Shown: positions 24,562-36,560, numbered from the stretch's first letter. The stretch: DNA of 64,000 bases from Symsagittifera roscoffensis (GCF_963678635.1 NC_087071.1:31176141-31240140), one strand, 5' to 3'. Notes: generated by a model from the letters alone, not told the origin. Program-made: numbers and translations.

Positions 24562-24876
24562 CTAGAGCGCAAGTAGTTCCTTAGATACTATTTTATGACG
24601 TCCTTCTTCCTGAATAAATTGATTTACCTCATGTACCTCAATCGAATTTGTAAACTTACTCACTTTTCGCTCAGAGTTTTTTTCCAATAGTTGCATTACT
24701 CTGATCTTTTCGAAATTGAACCTTTTTTTCACTGTTTTATCAGACCAGAGCATTTCTCGTATTTTTGGTGAAGACAAAGCGCCTCCAAACCATTCAAAAC
24801 TGCTACATATAAACAAAGCAGATCGCGAATTACTATGTTTCTTAATTGATTTTGCAGATGACGACAAAGTAATCAA
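24562..24876 (-). CDS. Unrecognised 104-codon ORF
   Basis: Uninterrupted minus-strand ORF with a balanced, charged composition (SSPKIREMLWSDKTVKKR, NQFIQEEGRHKIVSKELL). It lacks membrane segments or known motifs. There is no clear splice or promoter context. It could be an exon, a decayed element or chance; the composition is somewhat better than the surrounding noise. Confidence 0.25.
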   Translation of the reverse strand: MITLSSSAKSIKKHSNSRSALFICSSFEWFGGALSSPKIREMLWSDKTVKKRFNFEKIRVMQLLEKNSERKVSKFTNSIEVHEVNQFIQEEGRHKIVSKELLAL

Positions 24877-27370
24877 AATATCAAATTAACACTGAAGTTA
24901 GACAAATAGTTGTGTCACAAAAATCAAAAACCAATGGAATCTGCATATCAAGGACGGACGACTCTTCGTTTATAACACGGTAGTTTTACCAGCATCTTTA
25001 CACTCTCCATCCGTGGCCTTGTTACACCAGACCCTCCCAATGACAATCGAAATGACGTTTTTGCCGAATATCTCTGGTGAACACAGTTTTACATGGAAGC
25101 ATTTCATCTCGGAAAAAAATGTTAAAAATGCAATAAAACTGGTAAGAATTTAAAACTATCCTAGCGACAAACAATATTAAAAGTAAGAGAAATTTAAGAG
25201 CCAATAAGGACATTGACTTGAAATTTGCCATTCCATCGATCAATCTCGGGGAGCCACGAATTACATTTTTTTATATGAAGATCGTGTTTGGAATTTCCCT
25301 GGTAAAAAAGTACACCCCTAATCAGGCATTTCTGAAGTTTCCATTTCTTATTCGTCACCTTCTCCGATTTCCAAACTCATAAATAAACAACTATTGGTCA
25401 TTTTTTGACTGTAATGATTTCAAAGATTTCTAAGAGAAAATGAAAAATGAATTTTTTTGATGTACAGTGGCTTATCAGAGATCTAATGGAGTGTTAGAAG
25501 GGTTAGTTCACTGAAAGAAATGAAAATTTTTAACAACAAACTTTTCAGTTACCTTATATCATCTCTAAAATCAGCGGTAGCAAAATGTATATGGAATCAT
25601 ATATTTTCTAGGAATTAATGAATCGGGTGGTGCCTTCCAAAAGCATTTTAACCTTTGTTTCTGAACTTTTCGGTTTCGGAAAAACTTGGTTTTCCAGTCG
25701 CTTGAAGTATATTAAGGGAAATTGATTCTTGTGAAATCAAAAGTGCTTAAATAAAACATGAGCACCTAGATGAAGTGTCAACAGACAAGAAAGCAACGAA
25801 AACCAACCGACTGAAAAAGGCCCGCGCAACAAAACCAGGGCACCCTTTTCAAAAACAATCACTTAAGGGGGTAACTGGTTAAGAAAACGGTGTATCAAAA
25901 CACAGGACATCCATTTTCTTAGCCCTAAAAGCAAAAAAAATGATTTCTTCTGTACTAAAACATTACGATTTTCACAAACAAAAGCGAACATAATTCGACC
26001 AAATTTGTTTTTATAAATTGAACAATTATTTTTTCTTTCTTATTTAGTAGAGAAAGGGTGTGCAGCTCTCAAACTGAGCGACATGACGCAGGACCAGCTG
26101 TACCTCCAACAGACAGAACATCCAGCAAGTGATCTACAAAGAAAAGGCCAACACTTGTACAAAGACAACAACACGAAAACAGAAAGTTTATTTTAACCAT
26201 CCGTTGGAAATCTCTTCACCTGTTGATCTTGACTTCTGGGACAACAGACTGAAAAATTTTATGAGCGAAAGTACGAGCGTTGTTCTGTATGAGTGAAAGT
26301 AAAGTCCTTCTCTCAAATTCTAAAACTGTTTAGGTTCGAGTTTTCCAAACGTCACGCACCGTTCAATCATCAAAAAGCAACATGGTGACAGCAACAGACC
26401 CATCCTGGTCCAAAATTCTCCCGATAAATTGACGTCAACCCATTTTTATTCATTTAAAGAGCAATAAAAGACCACCTTAAATTATCAGAGTACGCTGATT
26501 CGTCAAAAATGTTTCAATGGGCAGAAAAAGACGGTCAGTTTCATATATTAAGAACCTCAGGATAATCAGTTAACCTCGTGATCGTAGTGGTTCGTCTATT
26601 CAATGCAGAAGCGGGCGGAAATTCTCCAGAGGCAGAACAAGGAAAAGAACAAAACCATTCAGCTTAGTGAAATCTCTTTAACTCTGGATTCCAATACAAA
26701 ACGCGCAGCTAAAAGTTTCCAATTAAACATTAATTAAGCAAAAAAAAACTTTAAATATTTTTTGCCGTTTTAATGTTTTTTCGAACTCGTTATATTTTCG
26801 TTTTTGTGTTTCTGGGATGTAAACTATTTTTCATTATGTCTAATGATATCTATGGCTCTTAGTTCGATGGAGGTTTTAAAAACCAACTTCTCCCAATTAA
26901 AATTTTCACTTATTGATCTGAGTTTTTTTCATAGTTTTTAAAATATAATCAATCATTTTGTTGATAACTGTACAACTTGTCAGTAAATTGTATCAGATAT
27001 GTTGAAAACTTCAATTATATATCTACGGTCTCTGATTTAGTCAATTCGATGATGCTTTTAGTCAATTTGATACTTTTTTGTTTCAAATTTCGGATTGCGC
27101 TTGAAAAGTTAATGAAAAGTTAATGGTTAAAGGAATAATGGAGTATGAGTTTTATATGGTAGCTATTTGCAGTTACTTGGGTGTAAAACTTATTTTAGCC
27201 TAAAGGAAGGCTGTGAATTTGCGTGTAAGTGTTATTGTTCTGACATTCAATTTTAGAAGAGACATGTCAATATGTGTCTAACCAAAATTTCATTGAGTTC
27301 GAGGTTCTTTTCCTAATCGAGAAGAAAAAAACAGTTAGTTTTAGTTTGCCAGTAAAACTATCATTATATT
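24877..27370. other. No gene recognised; one dispersed repeat at 26256-26400
   Basis: Mostly AT-rich intergenic sequence. The only supported element is the 150 bp repeat at 26256-26400 that matches 20205-20360. The ORF at 25022-25243 (minus) is hydrophobic and unsupported. Confidence 0.5.
26256..26400. repeat. Dispersed repeat shared with 20205-20360
   Basis: AATTTTATGAGCGAAAGTAC, TTGTTCTGTATGAGTGAAAG, TCTAAAACTGTTTAGG and ACAGCAACAGACCC follow in the same order as at 20205-20360, with about 90% identity by eye. Confidence 0.75.
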
Positions 27371-27679
27371 ATGATATCGCCAAAGTTCGTCAATTTACTA
27401 AAAAATAAACGAAGAGAACAATCAGACTTGATTAATTTTTACATAACTCAAACAAAAATGAAATATAAAAAATTTCCTGACTTGGAAGAACACCAAAAAG
27501 GTCAGTTAGCTGGCTATCGAGTGATGTTTTATCTAGGTTTTCAACATTACAATTCGAACAATTGGTCGCAACTCTTATCTTTTTTCCCTAGCGTCAGAAA
27601 CGGCGCTAGGACTTCCGAGCAAAAAGCTTTTTTTTCCAAATTCACTTTGTTCAAAATTTTGAGCAAAAAAAGAGAATAA
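27371..27679 (+). CDS. Unrecognised 102-codon ORF
   Basis: An ATG-started plus ORF with a soluble, balanced composition: a basic N-terminus (NLLKNKRREQ), KKFPDLEEHQKGQ and a central GYRVMFYLGFQHYNSNNW segment, then a basic tail. It ends within AT-rich DNA. No family recognised. A small palindrome-like AGCGTC...GGCGCT lies inside it. It may be an exon or a decayed element fragment. Confidence 0.3.
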   Translation: MISPKFVNLLKNKRREQSDLINFYITQTKMKYKKFPDLEEHQKGQLAGYRVMFYLGFQHYNSNNWSQLLSFFPSVRNGARTSEQKAFFSKFTLFKILSKKRE

Positions 27680-28830
27680 AGACAGTTGGAACAGAGACGC
27701 CGAGAAAACATTAAGAATAATAAATGTGGAAAACAGAGAAGAAACGGAGCCTCTTATCGTGATAACAAGACAAGGTGAGACGCTTAGCTGAAGCAGATAA
27801 GAGGAAAGTGGGACAGCCCGAAGGGATCCGTACCCTCCCGTACCACGGGATTGAAGTATTAACGACGTTATATCTGAGGGAGAATGGAATTGGAGGCCCG
27901 GTGCCCAGAGACTGTCAGAGACTGTGTGAAATCAAAAATGTACTTTTTAGCTGCTGTGATGCCCTGAATGGTTGAATTAACTCCGATTTTACATAGTATT
28001 TCAGAGCTTGAGTAGCTAGAGAAAGGAAAAATCAACCCATCTCCAATGGATTTAGTATACAACTGTCACTAAAAAACATAGTAAAAAATATATTTCGAGC
28101 CGTGTTTTTTAATGGTAGTCACGTAGTCTGGGGATCCGAGACCCAGATATGTGGTTGTCTTTGCATGTAACGAAAGCTGATCAAAAGTCGTTTGAATGAT
28201 GACCTAAGCTTTTTACTTAGCCCTAAACAGACCACAAAACTAACTGATGGCGCTCCTGGGTGGGCCTGGTAAGGGCATAAGACCATCATGATCAGCAAAC
28301 GTTTCAGCGACGAACCCTCCATTCCCGGCGTATGGACAATTTAGTGGCTTTTATGTTCTCTATTGAATTAGGCGGAAGGTATCGACGCTCCGACTGGTAC
28401 GATTTAGCTTTTTAACTTAGGTAAGACCGAAAACTCCGGGGATCGGAGGGTTATGTGGAAAGTCATAAACTCTCTTATCCTAAAGCCCTGGGACCAAAAT
28501 TATTTCAAGAGAAAGCATAAAACCAAACAAAATAAGCGTTTAACCAAGAAAAATAGAAAATAAATTACTTGAAAAAGAAAAGTACGAAAAACAGTAATAA
28601 ACCGAAAAAAGACCAAAAACAGTTTAAAAATAATAAAATGACAGTTTATATATTATTTCGGGGCGGGATATGATCTAATTTTCCTATTTGTTGTTGTTTC
28701 CGATTGATTTGTATCGTTTTTGTTTGAAAGATCGAGTGTTTTGGTTGTTGGTTTGGTACCCTCCTTCGAGTGTTGTTTGAGTCTTTAAGCACGTTAATGA
28801 TATAATTGCTGACGACCGGAGGGTAGACCG
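27680..28830. other. GC-richer non-coding stretch
   Basis: Richer in G and C than its surroundings, with several GGAGGG or CCCTCC motifs that recall the cluster at 30.7-31.3 kb. ORFs on both strands are short and overlap one another. No RNA gene recognised. Confidence 0.4.
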
Positions 28831-29728
28831 GCAAGCTGACAGACGTGTTCCAGACTCACCAGGCGGCAACAGGGACAACATCCAAGACGACTGTTGGGTA
28901 TCGTTATTTCAATTTTAGTATCGTTCGGGTACTACTTCATTAAAACTTAAGTGGTGGGGGACACAATAGGCGCGGTCCGGGTGCACCCTATATCGATTGC
29001 GAATTTCCGAGTTAAGGGCCTTATTTCGGGTGTTTTGGTGTAAAAGAGGGTATAGTTAAACTAATTAACAACTACTAGTAGGTTATTAGCTTTTTTATAC
29101 ATTACAATTCTCCCATTTAAACACGAAAAACACCCTAATTTTGTCGAAAAGACTGATTTTTGACCAAAGTTTTAACCCCAAAAAACTTGGATATCCAATT
29201 TTTTTCGAACAACGAAAAGCTTCTGCTCAGTGAACTACTACGTAGTTCGAAACTCTTAACTAAAGAGACAGAAACAGCGCGGAAAAAGACTCAGTTGAAT
29301 TTGGCGAAAACAAAATTTTTGACCAAAATTTTTGTATTTTTTTAAATTTCGTTAATATGTTTTGAGGATCGCATTTTGAGTCTTTAGAGTTGAAACGATA
29401 AATATTTTTGCGTCAAGAGCCTGCTAGCACAACGAGCTCAGTTATTACAATAATTTTTGAGTAACTTTCCGAATAGCTCAGTGGATAGAGCTGAACACTT
29501 ACAGATTGGAAAAGGAAAGAATCGGAGGGTCCAAATTTGATAAATTTTGGCCAAATTTTTGTTTCTAAACCAATTTGGTCCCGTTTAATTTTGTCGTTTT
29601 TCCAGTGCTGTACAGGCTACTGTGCTCGTTTCAGGTCGTTTTAAGCACTTTCAGCAAGAATTGTAAAAAAAAGTCTCTGAGAACCTATATGGGTAGTGAA
29701 AAAATTCCAATTAGCAAGCTGACAGACG
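28831..29728 (+). repeat. 898 bp tandem duplication, copy 1
   Basis: Begins GCAAGCTGACAGACGTGTTC and is repeated with a period of exactly 898 bp at 29729. I find only about three substitutions over nearly 890 bp (CTTCATT/CTTAATT, ACTAGTAGG/ACTAATAGG, GAGTCTTTAG/GAGTATTTAG), so the duplication is recent. A partial third start, AGCAAGCTGACAGAC, sits at the junction (29713-29727). Short ORFs (61 and 88 codons) repeat with it and show no known domain. The unit contains a tRNA-like segment. Confidence 0.95.
29467..29540 (+). other. tRNA-like sequence (degenerate)
   Basis: TAGCTCAGTGG-ATAGAGC is a good polymerase III A box and D-arm (stem GCTC/GAGC at 29476-29491). GGGTCCAAATTT at 29527-29538 resembles a B box with changes. 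The acceptor stem and anticodon arm do not pair, so this is not a functional tRNA. It fits a tRNA-derived SINE head or an old tRNA pseudogene. Confidence 0.55.
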
Positions 29729-30615
29729 GCAAGCTGACAGACGTGTTCCAGACTCACCAGGCGGCAACAGGGACAACATCCAAGACGACTGTTGGGTATC
29801 GTTATTTCAATTTTAGTATCGTTCGGGTACTACTTAATTAAAACTTAAGTGGTGGGGGACACAATAGGCGCGGTCCGGGTGCACCCTATATCGATTGCGA
29901 ATTTCCGAGTTAAGGGCCTTATTTCGGGTGTTTTGGTGTAAAAGAGGGTATAGTTAAACTAATTAACAACTACTAATAGGTTATTAGCTTTTTTATACAT
30001 TACAATTCTCCCATTTAAACACGAAAAACACCCTAATTTTGTCGAAAAGACTGATTTTTGACCAAAGTTTTAACCCCAAAAAACTTGGATATCCAATTTT
30101 TTTCGAACAACGAAAAGCTTCTGCTCAGTGAACTACTACGTAGTTCGAAACTCTTAACTAAAGAGACAGAAACAGCGCGGAAAAAGACTCAGTTGAATTT
30201 GGCGAAAACAAAATTTTTGACCAAAATTTTTGTATTTTTTTAAATTTCGTTAATATGTTTTGAGGATCGCATTTTGAGTATTTAGAGTTGAAACGATAAA
30301 TATTTTTGCGTCAAGAGCCTGCTAGCACAACGAGCTCAGTTATTACAATAATTTTTGAGTAACTTTCCGAATAGCTCAGTGGATAGAGCTGAACACTTAC
30401 AGATTGGAAAAGGAAAGAATCGGAGGGTCCAAATTTGATAAATTTTGGCCAAATTTTTGTTTCTAAACCAATTTGGTCCCGTTTAATTTTGTCGTTTTTC
30501 CAGTGCTGTACAGGCTACTGTGCTCGTTTCAGGTCGTTTTAAGCACTTTCAGCAAGAATTGTAAAAAAAAGTCTCTGAGAACCTATATGGGTAGTGAAAA
30601 AATTCCAATTAGCAA
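29729..30615 (+). repeat. 898 bp tandem duplication, copy 2
   Basis: Same as copy 1 up to AAATTCCAATTAGCAA, after which single-copy DNA follows (ACGCGTTTTTG). See copy 1 for the differences. Confidence 0.95.
30365..30438 (+). other. tRNA-like sequence (degenerate), duplicate
   Basis: Identical counterpart of 29467-29540, copied as part of the 898 bp duplication. Same A box, same weak B box, same unpaired acceptor stem. Confidence 0.55.
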
Positions 30616-30739
30616 ACGCGTTTTTGTTGATTTCTCAAAGACTAACAAAACAATCGGAACAGATTTGATACCTTAAAATGACGTTTATGATCACTTTTCT
30701 GAACCACAATCGTTTTTAGTTTGATAATTTCAGGAAAGA

Positions 30740-31330
30740 AAAAAATTTCAGAATTTGTTGGTTTGGAGGATCCAATTTTTAGGGAACCCTCCAAGAGAAA
30801 GAAGTTTTTACAAAACCACGTTTTTATCCCACTGGGTAGGGTGACCGGTTAAACCAACCTTTTTTTAGGTAAATTAGACCGCGGTCGGAGGCTTTACCGC
30901 GGTGAAAACACTTGTTTTTCTTGATTTTTGGAGAACCCTCCGAAGCAACCCTCCGGACACAGTTAAGCCCCTTAACAACCCTCCTTCGTAGAATTTTTTC
31001 ATGGAACCCTCCCAATTAGTTCAAACAAAATCCTACAGAGAATTTGGCCTGTTTTGACTTATTTTAGCTCTAGCTGGTGACCCCTTTGAAGCGAAACTTC
31101 GGAAATTTGAGGGAACCCTCGGAAGCAACCCTCCGGAGCGTATTAAACCTCTTATTGACACTCCTGTGAACTCAGGCGGACCCTCGGAAGCAACTTAGGT
31201 GTTTAAGTTGCCCTCCCAGGTAACCTTCTGGACTAAACTAAGTGTTCTATCAACCCTCCGAGGTGACTTAAGCCCCTTAACAACCCTCCTGAAAATTAGG
31301 AGGTACCCTCCGCGATAATTTAAACATATT
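30740..31330 (+). repeat. Cluster of AACCCTCC motifs
   Basis: About a dozen near copies of AACCCTCC or its variants (ACCCTCGG, CCCTCCGG) lie at irregular spacing, many in the phrase GGAACCCTC-GAAGCAACCCTCCGGA and AAGCCCCTTAACAACCCTCC. The phrase CCCCTTAACAACCCTCCT occurs twice (30969 and 31272). This is a degenerate tandem array. The minus ORF at 30824-31015 is a by-product. Confidence 0.7.
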
Positions 31331-31989
31331 AGATATCCCTTTAAGGTTGAAAAAGAAGTCGACTAGAAGATCGACTTAAAAATAAAATAGCCCAAATGAC
31401 CCGGAGATTTGCGATCAACTTTGGAGTCTAAATCAGGTTCATCAGAGATGCACGAACAAGTTTTTTCGTTTGCTATTTTGGTTGTGTGGATGCCTTGAGC
31501 TACTTAATAGGAAAGCTCGGGCAATCCAAGAACACATAAAAGAAGACCTCGTTGAGTGCATTGGAAAAGAAACACTCACTTGAGAAGACAGTGTCCTACG
31601 CTTTGTTCATTTGGAGTGTTCAAATAGAGGGAAGTATTTTTCTTTAAGACTAAGTTATATTTATCTGTTACTGAAACCATCACTACTGTCGATGGCGGTA
31701 TAGTGATACTGAACGAAAGATCGATATTACCCATGGGGTTTTGTTATTTCATTATCAATCGTGTTTTGTGTATTGGTGATAATATCTTATGAGTTTTGTG
31801 ATACTGTGATACTGAGTATTTAAGTGGAGTTAGTAAAATTCAACACTAGGCAGACCCTGTGCGTAACTTTAGCTGAGACACTACTAGCATCTCTGTTTTT
31901 AATAATGAAGAAATTGAACAAGTAGGCTTAGATAAGTTTTCTCAAACTTTTTGGAGTACTTGTGCCTTGTCGTCAAGATATAAAAATAT

Positions 31990-34900
31990 TTGTTATCACG
32001 AAACATGCAGCGGAGAGACAAATTAGGAGAAATGACTAATATCTGGAGGTGTAAGTCGCGGCGTAGGCAGTCATCGGCTAGCAGCACCTCCGACGTTTTT
32101 GTTTTTGGAACAGCGAGTGAGGGTCATAGTGATCTTTCAGTGAGTGGAATGAAACTAAGAAGTGAGAAGAATCTAGGTGGTGATGAAGGGCGAAACGCTG
32201 AGGCCTGGGCGGCGAACGTGACACCAACTGATCCCTTTGAGGAAGGGGAGCAAACGCTAATCCGACCCGACCACCACCATCATGAGGACCTGGAAGAGCT
32301 CGGCGACGACTTTGAACGGGAAGGGATCGAGAAACCCCAGAGGACCTCGGAGCGTTACGAGGCCAATGCAGGAGAGGAACTGTTGTTCACAGGGACGTCC
32401 AAATCGGAGACCAAGAGCACAAGCCGGAGAAAGGAACAATCCTTTCTAGTCAAGCAGGGCAAGAATGCGATGATGTCGAGCATAAATCCCAAGGAAGAGC
32501 AATCAAGCTGAAAAGCAAGAAATAGTTTTAAGACATTGTACGATGAACGCATGACGCCGCTGCGAACTGGTGGATTGTCTTCTGGCTTTGGCCATGTGGG
32601 ACTGATGTAATCGGACACGGACTTTACACCCAGTCCGAGACAGGAAAAGAGTAAGAAAGCGATTTCCAATTCAAAATCAAGACCGATGTCAGATGGGATA
32701 ACGATGGGAACATCCTCGACATTCGATAGGCTGATGGTGTCGATGGGCACACTGAAGGGTGGAGAATCATCGAGCACAAGGCTGCAACTTCAATTGACGT
32801 CATCGTCTTTAGGTTTTACCCCAGTGTTGCAAACGGCCAGTGATGCGAGTGCCATGTTTGCTACCGTAATGACAGGCCTTGAAGAACTGCGACAGGATGT
32901 GACTGGAAGGATTGACAGAGCGGAAGAAAGGGCTCAACAGGGCCATCAAAGGTTAAGAGACGAGCTGCCAAACGCGAAATTACAAGCCAGAAGCGACCAG
33001 TCCCAGTTGATTCGAAACACCGATCAGCGCCTTGCGGAGAGCTTGGATCTAGCAACCAAGGGGTCAGAAGAAAGAGACAGTAGGAGACAAGAGCGATTAT
33101 TAAACGATCATGACATCCCCTATGCTCATACGAGGACTAGCTTAGAGAAGAGATTAGATGCCAAGGCTGACCTTATGATGCGAAGGAGCTGAACGATCTT
33201 GATAGCTACCGGGAATGGGAGGAAGTCAGGAGATGCTCAAACAAAGAATTGACAGTCACAAGGGAAATGCTGGAAAAAGTTAGGAGTCTATAGAATATGT
33301 AATGTTAGGAAAACAGAAGTCCTTCCAATATGTGCCAGGAGTTCAGGGAATGGCTTATAATACATTCGTCAACGAAGAAGCGAGGTATTCGTACTTCGAC
33401 TTTCAGCAAGCGATAACCCTGGATATCTGGGTGGAGAGAGCGCGGGAATTGGGAATGATAACGACTGAATAGCTGCAGTTGGGAAAAATTCTAGAGGAAC
33501 AAGTGGTCGAACCCTGGGTTCCCAAGTTGGAAGGGCAAGTGAGTTTTGAGTGTGGTTCGTGGGACGGTCTACTGAAAACCAGCCTTATGACGATATAGGA
33601 ACTCATAAAATCTCCATGGTGCCAAATCCGAACGCGGGTCTTATATGGGACCTTACCACTGAAGTTGAGCTAGAAGAGAACGACGATGAGAGCCTGCATG
33701 ATTTAACAGTGATTCGTCATTTGCTGGCCTTGGATAATGAGAGGCAGAGGGAGAAGTCACCCATGGGACCATCAGAGGGAAATCTCTCGAGTGATTGGAT
33801 GAAAACATGCAACTGCCTGGCCGCTAGTTGTGGACTGGTAAGGCATGTGTGTGGAGTGGGGTCACTGCTTGGAGACTTTGGCTGAACATATTGCCAGTTA
33901 GCGAGGTCGTTCGGGAGGCTAAGCATGTCTGACAAAAAAAGCGAGATGGAATTAAATGCTGACTGCCACGGAATTACGGAGGTGAATCTAGTAACTGCCT
34001 TGAGGTTCTATAGTAAGACGAGCTCCGTAGAATCATTGAAACGTCTCGAGAGAGCACATGAATTGGTGACCGCCCTGAGCGTGAAATTGTTTCCGGGGTC
34101 ATTGCGGGCTGAGCAGAAAATTGGAAGCTGGTGAGAGGCTCTTGAGAATGAAATGAGCTTGAAGCATAGCGAGGGATGTCACCGGAAAGCCAAATCGAAG
34201 AACCTGGTGTGATCCAGTGCAGCACCATACTGCAACAGCAACTACCCGACGCATCTGGTGGTTGTGGATGCTAGAACGCAGCATTGGTTGATTGATCAGC
34301 TCTTTTCGGTGCCTAAGTGCGTACGATTGTCCAGAACGTCTGAGAAGCCTCACGAACCACTGACGAAGATCCCTCGGGTAATCCGGGAGAGGTCTAGGCA
34401 TGAACTAGAAGAATAAGTAGGGGAAGATTTCGTGAAGTTGGGTGACGGAAACCTCAGTGAGTTTCAGAAAAAGAAAGCGAGTGGGACGAGTGGGACATGA
34501 AACACACCAGATGATGATGGAAATCGAACCTCTCTTGATAGCATCAGGTTATCCAACTTGGAGGAATATCATGCTGACTCATGGTGAGTACCCCTGTCAC
34601 TGCCTGGTGCAGACGTTTTGGTATCCCAAGAGAGCAAACCTAGTATTGGTTTGGGATGCTGGAGAACTATTCTCCATGGGATAGCCTGATCAAGCTCAGA
34701 ACGTGCCGATATTGGTTGTTAGCGCCATGCTGGCAATTAGGAGACTGGAATTCAACGCAGGAACGACTGAACAGTATATGACCGTGCCAGCTCCAGAGCA
34801 ACTGAGCCGAGTCAATAACAAACTGGATCTTTTCGAGGCTGCCTGCAAAGTACTGAGGATACGGAAAGCGATAGAAAGAATTTGGACAAGACAAAGATTG

Positions 34901-35030
34901 ATGCCATGGTTCCGTGATGTGATGACAGCATGGGTGTTTGAACGCGCGAAGCATCATTTGTCCCAAAACTCGGAAGCATATCAGTCTTCCCACCTAGATA
35001 TAGGACTGGGAGCTTCCCTAATGCTATAAG
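31990..35030 (+). pseudogene. GC-richer decayed coding island, Gag-like at its start
   Basis: The base composition changes to roughly half GC for 3 kb, unlike the AT-rich flanks. One plus frame reads from 31990 through stops at 32509 and 32608 to 33190. It contains an acidic, Ser-rich part and then a coiled-coil part (LEELRQDVTGRIDRAEERAQ, LIRNTDQRLAESLDLA, TSLEKRLDAKADLMMR). From memory this resembles the N-terminal Gag part of animal LTR retrotransposons, but I cannot confirm it. Coding-like segments go on in other frames: YREWEEVRRCSNKEL, VQGMAYNTFVNEEARY, DLTVIRHLLALDNER (33701) and LDLFEAACKVLRIRKA (34826-34873). At least five frameshifts and several stops make it dead. It is either one element or a captured foreign segment. 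Confidence 0.6.
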
Positions 35031-35924
35031 AGAGATTTCCTATATCTGGTCGTATTTTTGATGCTCAAGTTGATGTTTTTTAAGAATATGAGAATGCCAC
35101 ACAGTTTTCGAGATCTGGCTATTCAACCCTAGTTCTTACTTTTTTGTCTGGTTTCATTCAGTTCTTTGTTGTACCTGTTTTTTTTTTCAAATGCTACTTT
35201 TGTACACGTTTTTCTTTGTTGTTATGAGTTCGACATTTTTGGAAATTGTTCAATGTTAGCTGATCGTCTAGTAGTTTCAGTAGATTACGTATGATGTCCC
35301 GACAATGGTTTTTGTTTTGTTTTTTTCCATTCGAACGACATCCAGTTAACTCACTTTGCTTGTGAAAATATTTAGTGAAACCTTCCTACTGTGTGCTTTG
35401 GCATTTTTATCTATATATGTTTTATCTTCCTACTGCTGCTTTGGCATTTTTTCTATATGTTTGTGGAGTTTGAGGTTTTTGACCGTAATTTTCAGTCGGT
35501 GATTCTTAAACATGTTTTCAATTAGGGTTTATTTTCAAAATAATATTGTTCTTTCTGTTTTTTCTCTCAACCGAACGGATAATTCAATGTTTGGTTCGTT
35601 CCATATTTTTATTGTCCACAATTATTTCTTGATTTTCTCCCCAAGGTTTTATTCCGGTGTCTCTTCAAGGTCCCAACTTTTCGAAGGCTCTCTTAGATTT
35701 TTCCCATTTTTATTGTGTTTATGTGAACGCATTGTCATTGCAGTAAAAATTCCACGAGTTCCAGTAAAATCAAATAATAACGGTTGGAATTTTTATGTTT
35801 ACAAAATAGAAGAAAAATCAATTGAGTAATAACTTTTATTTACCAATTTGAACAGAGCTCCGAACTAAAACCCAACTGAACAAATTGATTTTAATGATCA
35901 CATCATATAAAAACTGAGAATAAT
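35031..35924. other. No recognisable feature
   Basis: T-rich intergenic DNA. Two near copies of TTCCTACTG(TGTG)CTTTGGCATTTTT occur at 35385 and 35427. The 105-codon ORF at 35512-35829 is Phe-rich and unsupported. Confidence 0.5.
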
Positions 35925-36275
35925 GTGATGAAAACTCACCCAAAATCACAAAAAATTGAACCAACCCAATCGTTTTCAACAAAAACTGCTGAACTGGTGA
36001 ATATATTACATCACATTATCAAAATAATCAAGCGAAATGAAAGATCCTGTTGGAAAGCATGTCTCAAGCTACTCTTAGCCGAAAATACTTCCGTATTTAA
36101 ATCGCTAAAAATGAAATGCAAGCTCGTAGAACCCTTACAGTTTACAGACGGAGAAAAGAAGGAATTCTCCGTGCCTTTCAGCCCTGAAGTTACTGTTACA
36201 AAATATCAGGGACGGTATACCAGTCGGTCAATGCGATTATACATTATATGCAGAAGAATATATGCAGAAGAATAG
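35925..36275 (+). CDS. Unrecognised 116-codon ORF
   Basis: An ATG-started ORF with basic, soluble composition (IIKIIKRNERSCWKACLKLL, KKEFSVPFSPEVTVTKYQG). Its last codons run into the palindromic repeat at 36245, so the end is not original. No family recognised. It may be a truncated exon. Confidence 0.3.
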   Translation: MMKTHPKSQKIEPTQSFSTKTAELVNILHHIIKIIKRNERSCWKACLKLLLAENTSVFKSLKMKCKLVEPLQFTDGEKKEFSVPFSPEVTVTKYQGRYTSRSMRLYIICRRIYAEE

Positions 36276-36340
36276 AATTCTTCTGCATATATTCTTCTGC
36301 ATATACATTATATGCAGAAGAATATATGCAGAAGAATAGA
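36241..36340. repeat. Palindrome with 28 bp arms plus a direct repeat
   Basis: The arms at 36245-36272 and 36278-36305 are perfect reverse complements around a five-base spacer, each built from two copies of TATATGCAGAAGAA. The left part ACATTATATGCAGAAGAATA is then repeated directly from 36305. So a short unit has been inverted once and copied directly once. Confidence 0.9.
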
Positions 36341-36375
36341 AACAAAAGTTAGGAACCTCAGAAATGCTTAACTTA

Positions 36376-36560
36376 TTGTTCCGACTTTCGATACGAAAGT
36401 AACGGAATATTTGTGCTCGGGGTGGGTTTTTTGCACTTTAAATGGCGTGTGGGGGGATGATTTTTATAAAAAAATTTCAAATTTAAAAAATTTTTTTTTT
36501 AAATTTCATTACATTTAATTTTTTTAAGTTATTACTGCTCCATAAAACCTTATTATGCTT
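36376..36560 (+). mobile_element. Helentron-like element, truncated copy A1
   Basis: Starts with the family 5' end TTGTTCCGACTTTCGATACG, keeps TTTGTGCTCGGGGTGGG, then jumps to CACTTTAAATGGCGTGTGG and ends near TACTGCTCCATAAAACCTT. The internal part and the 3' hairpin end are missing. Confidence 0.75.
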
